Origin: an uncultured Lachnospiraceae bacterium
Lineage (GTDB): Bacteria > Bacillota > Clostridia > Lachnospirales > Lachnospiraceae
NCBI GenBank assembly: GCA_902803245.1
Contig: CADCPJ010000269.1
Location: forward strand, 1-6,190
Reading direction: 5' to 3'
Length of the DNA stretch: 6,190 bases
Made by a program: the position numbers and the translations under genes. The notes beneath the pieces were generated by a model, which saw only the letters and a program-made list of their open reading frames with translations, ran no database searches and was not told where the DNA came from. Shown in pieces: positions 4,526 through 6,190 of the stretch. Every line of letters starts with the position of its first letter. The stretch's first letter is position 1.

Positions 4526-6190
4526 ATGAGAAAACTTCAGCGATATTTTGATACGAACTCAGCAAAGGAAGTCTCCGCGCAGATGGAGATGCGCCAGGTG
4601 TATATCATCGGGGCGGGGCTCTCGGGACTTGCTGCGGCTCATTTTCTGATGAGGGACGCGGGGATAAAGGGCGAGAGGATCCACATCCTGGAGAAGGAGC
4701 AGCTCGGAGGCGGAGCTCTCGACGGGTATTCCTTCGAGGAGACCGGCTATCTCATGAGAGGGGATCACAAGCTGGATGCAAGATGCGACTGCCTGATGGA
4801 GCTCATGGAGGACATCCCATCTCCGGACCATCCGGGCGAGAGCCTCCAGGAGGAATATTTCAAGCTGTTAAGCGACGATCCGAACTACTCGCTGTGCAGG
4901 CTTACGGAAAATCACGGGGAGGAAGTCCGCTCCGGCTCATCGCTGGGACTATCGGATGCGGGATGCATGGAGGTCTTTAAGCTTCTCCTGTCCACGGACG
5001 AGGATCTTTCCGGAAAGCAGGTCCGCGACGTCTTCGGCGAGGAGGTACTCGCCTCTCCTTTCTGGCTCTACTTAAAGACCACATACTTCTTCCGGGAGCT
5101 TCACTCGGCTCTGGAGCTTAGGAACGCCCTCTTAAGAAGGCTCGGGGAATTGTCCGGGCTGCCGGATCTGAGCTCCATTTCCTATCTGAAATACCACATC
5201 TTTGATTCGCTGGTTGCTCCCCTTTCGGCGGAACTGAAATCGGCAGGTGTGAACCTGCGGTACGGGGTCCGCGTGACGGACGTGGCGTTCGACTGCGCGA
5301 GGGGAAGAAAGCGGGCGACGAGGATCGACTACACGGAGAGGGCGGAGGACGGCTGCATCGACTTAAAGGAGGAGGACCTCCTCTTCGTCACGCTGGGAAG
5401 CTGCGTCGAGAACTCGTCGAGGGGATCGAAGAGCGAACCGGCCCCGTATCTGAGGGAGATTCATGAGGGCGGCAGCTTTGACCTGTGGAGAAAGATTGCG
5501 CTGCAGGATCCCTCATTCGGACACCCGGATGCCTTTTTGACGAGGCCCGAGGAGACGACCGCCATGAGTGCGACGGTGACAACCTCCAGCCGGAAGATCA
5601 TTTCCTATATCAAGAAAATCTGCAAGAGAGATCCGTTCTCGGGCAGGACGGTGACGGGCGGATTTGTGACAGCCCAGGACTCGCCGTGGACACTCAGCTG
5701 GTCCGTGGGCAGGCAGCCCGTCTTCAGGGGCCAGGAACAGGGGCAGTGCGTGATCTGCCTCATGGGGCTGAGCCCGGAGAGGAGAGGGGAGTACGTGGAC
5801 AAGCCCATGCGGGACTGCACCGGGGATGAGATCTGCGCGGAGTGGCTCTTCCATCTCGGCGTCCCGGCCGACCAGATTGATCAGCTCGCCGGGGAGGAGG
5901 CCCGGACGATTCCTGTGATCATGCCGTTTTTCACGGCCCCGCTCATGCCGCGCAAGGACGGCGACCGCCCGGAGGCGCTTGTGACGGGAGCCAGGAATTT
6001 CGCTTTCATGGGCCAGTTCGCATCCTGCGGCGATGAGGCGGCGCTGTCCGCCGAATACGCGGTCCGAAGCGCGATGGAAGCGGTGTACCGCCTCATCGGC
6101 ATAGAGCGGGAACTGCCGAGTCCCTGCGGGGACGCCTTCGACCTGCGCGTGCTCTTTGGCGCCCTTTCGGCACTGAGAGACGGGAGAAGC
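4526..6190 (+). CDS. Oleate hydratase (MCRA) family flavoprotein, divergent; 3' end outside window
   Basis: 555 codons are open to the right edge. ATG 4526 is preceded by GGAG at 4514-4517 (8-nt spacing). The N-terminal Rossmann motif GAGLSG (29-34) and E56 bind FAD. Family motifs follow: LGGGALDG (60-67), DDPNYSLCR, FWLY.., HSALEL (193-198), KYHIFDSL, VTLGSCVENSSRGS (288-301), FGHPDAF (331-337), DPFSGRTVTGGFVT (368-381), RQPVF (395-399), KPMRDCTGDEI (426-436), MPFFTAPLMPR (466-476), GDRP and NFAFMGQFA (491-499). True oleate hydratases add water to cis-9 double bonds of free fatty acids using FADH2 structurally. Here RGGRE becomes RGDHK, placing K82 where the reported catalytic Glu belongs, and A201 replaces the reported catalytic Tyr. 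TNGSM is TLGSC and the final TTEYSVRTA is SAEYAVRSA. The usual N-terminal NYEAFARP segment is absent. Cysteines are unusually frequent. About 30-50 C-terminal residues are missing. Family membership is firm; hydratase activity is doubtful. Confidence 0.88.
   Translation, partial: MRKLQRYFDTNSAKEVSAQMEMRQVYIIGAGLSGLAAAHFLMRDAGIKGERIHILEKEQLGGGALDGYSFEETGYLMRGDHKLDARCDCLMELMEDIPSPDHPGESLQEEYFKLLSDDPNYSLCRLTENHGEEVRSGSSLGLSDAGCMEVFKLLLSTDEDLSGKQVRDVFGEEVLASPFWLYLKTTYFFRELHSALELRNALLRRLGELSGLPDLSSISYLKYHIFDSLVAPLSAELKSAGVNLRYGVRVTDVAFDCARGRKRATRIDYTERAEDGCIDLKEEDLLFVTLGSCVENSSRGSKSEPAPYLREIHEGGSFDLWRKIALQDPSFGHPDAFLTRPEETTAMSATVTTSSRKIISYIKKICKRDPFSGRTVTGGFVTAQDSPWTLSWSVGRQPVFRGQEQGQCVICLMGLSPERRGEYVDKPMRDCTGDEICAEWLFHLGVPADQIDQLAGEEARTIPVIMPFFTAPLMPRKDGDRPEALVTGARNFAFMGQFASCGDEAALSAEYAVRSAMEAVYRLIGIERELPSPCGDAFDLRVLFGALSALRDGRS

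Noticed and set aside
4369..4551. 60-codon + strand frame across the intergenic repeat
   Set aside because: It is made of the direct repeat and the start of the hydratase gene, has no good binding site and has no recognisable protein features.

Overview
The window looks like chromosomal DNA from a fairly GC-rich gut-type Clostridium relative, probably Lachnospiraceae. This is inferred from strong GGAG-type ribosome binding sites, sigma-A promoters, frequent AGG/AGA arginine codons and the gene families present. No mobile element, CRISPR array, tRNA or rRNA was seen.

Layout: (1) 1-213, + strand, is the C-terminal end of a HAD-family hydrolase (beta-phosphoglucomutase-like). It overlaps tail-to-tail by 11 bp with (2) a - strand radical SAM protein of the YhcC/YtqA (TIGR01212) family at 203-1108. 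(3) 1109-1516 is a regulatory interval. It holds a - strand extended -10 promoter for the radical SAM gene, a weak + strand terminator-like hairpin, three tandem 18-bp repeats, a well-formed + strand promoter (TTGCCT-17-TATAAT) and a leader of about 240 nt rich in predicted hairpins. (4) 1517-2950 is tldD, the zinc peptidase subunit, followed with a TGATG overlap by (5) 2950-4341, a TldE/PmbA-like partner with no metal site. Together they should form a TldD/TldE peptidase complex. (6) 4342-4525 is a short spacer with an imperfect direct repeat of about 45 bp, hairpins, a possible weak promoter and a perfect 14-bp palindrome. (7) 4526-6190, running off the window, is an oleate-hydratase (myosin-cross-reactive antigen) family flavoprotein.

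The most interesting feature is the last gene. It keeps the FAD-binding fold and many family motifs, but the two residues reported as catalytic in characterised oleate hydratases (Glu in RGGRE, Tyr in the HSAxExRRY helix) are Lys82 and Ala201 here. The 119-residue spacing between them is unchanged. It may be a flavoprotein with a different reaction or a non-catalytic role. The next most interesting features are the unexplained structured leader of tldD, the 30-bp in-frame repeats that make a low-complexity linker in the PmbA-like protein, and the repeat/palindrome region before the hydratase homologue. All family calls come from reading motifs; no database search was run.
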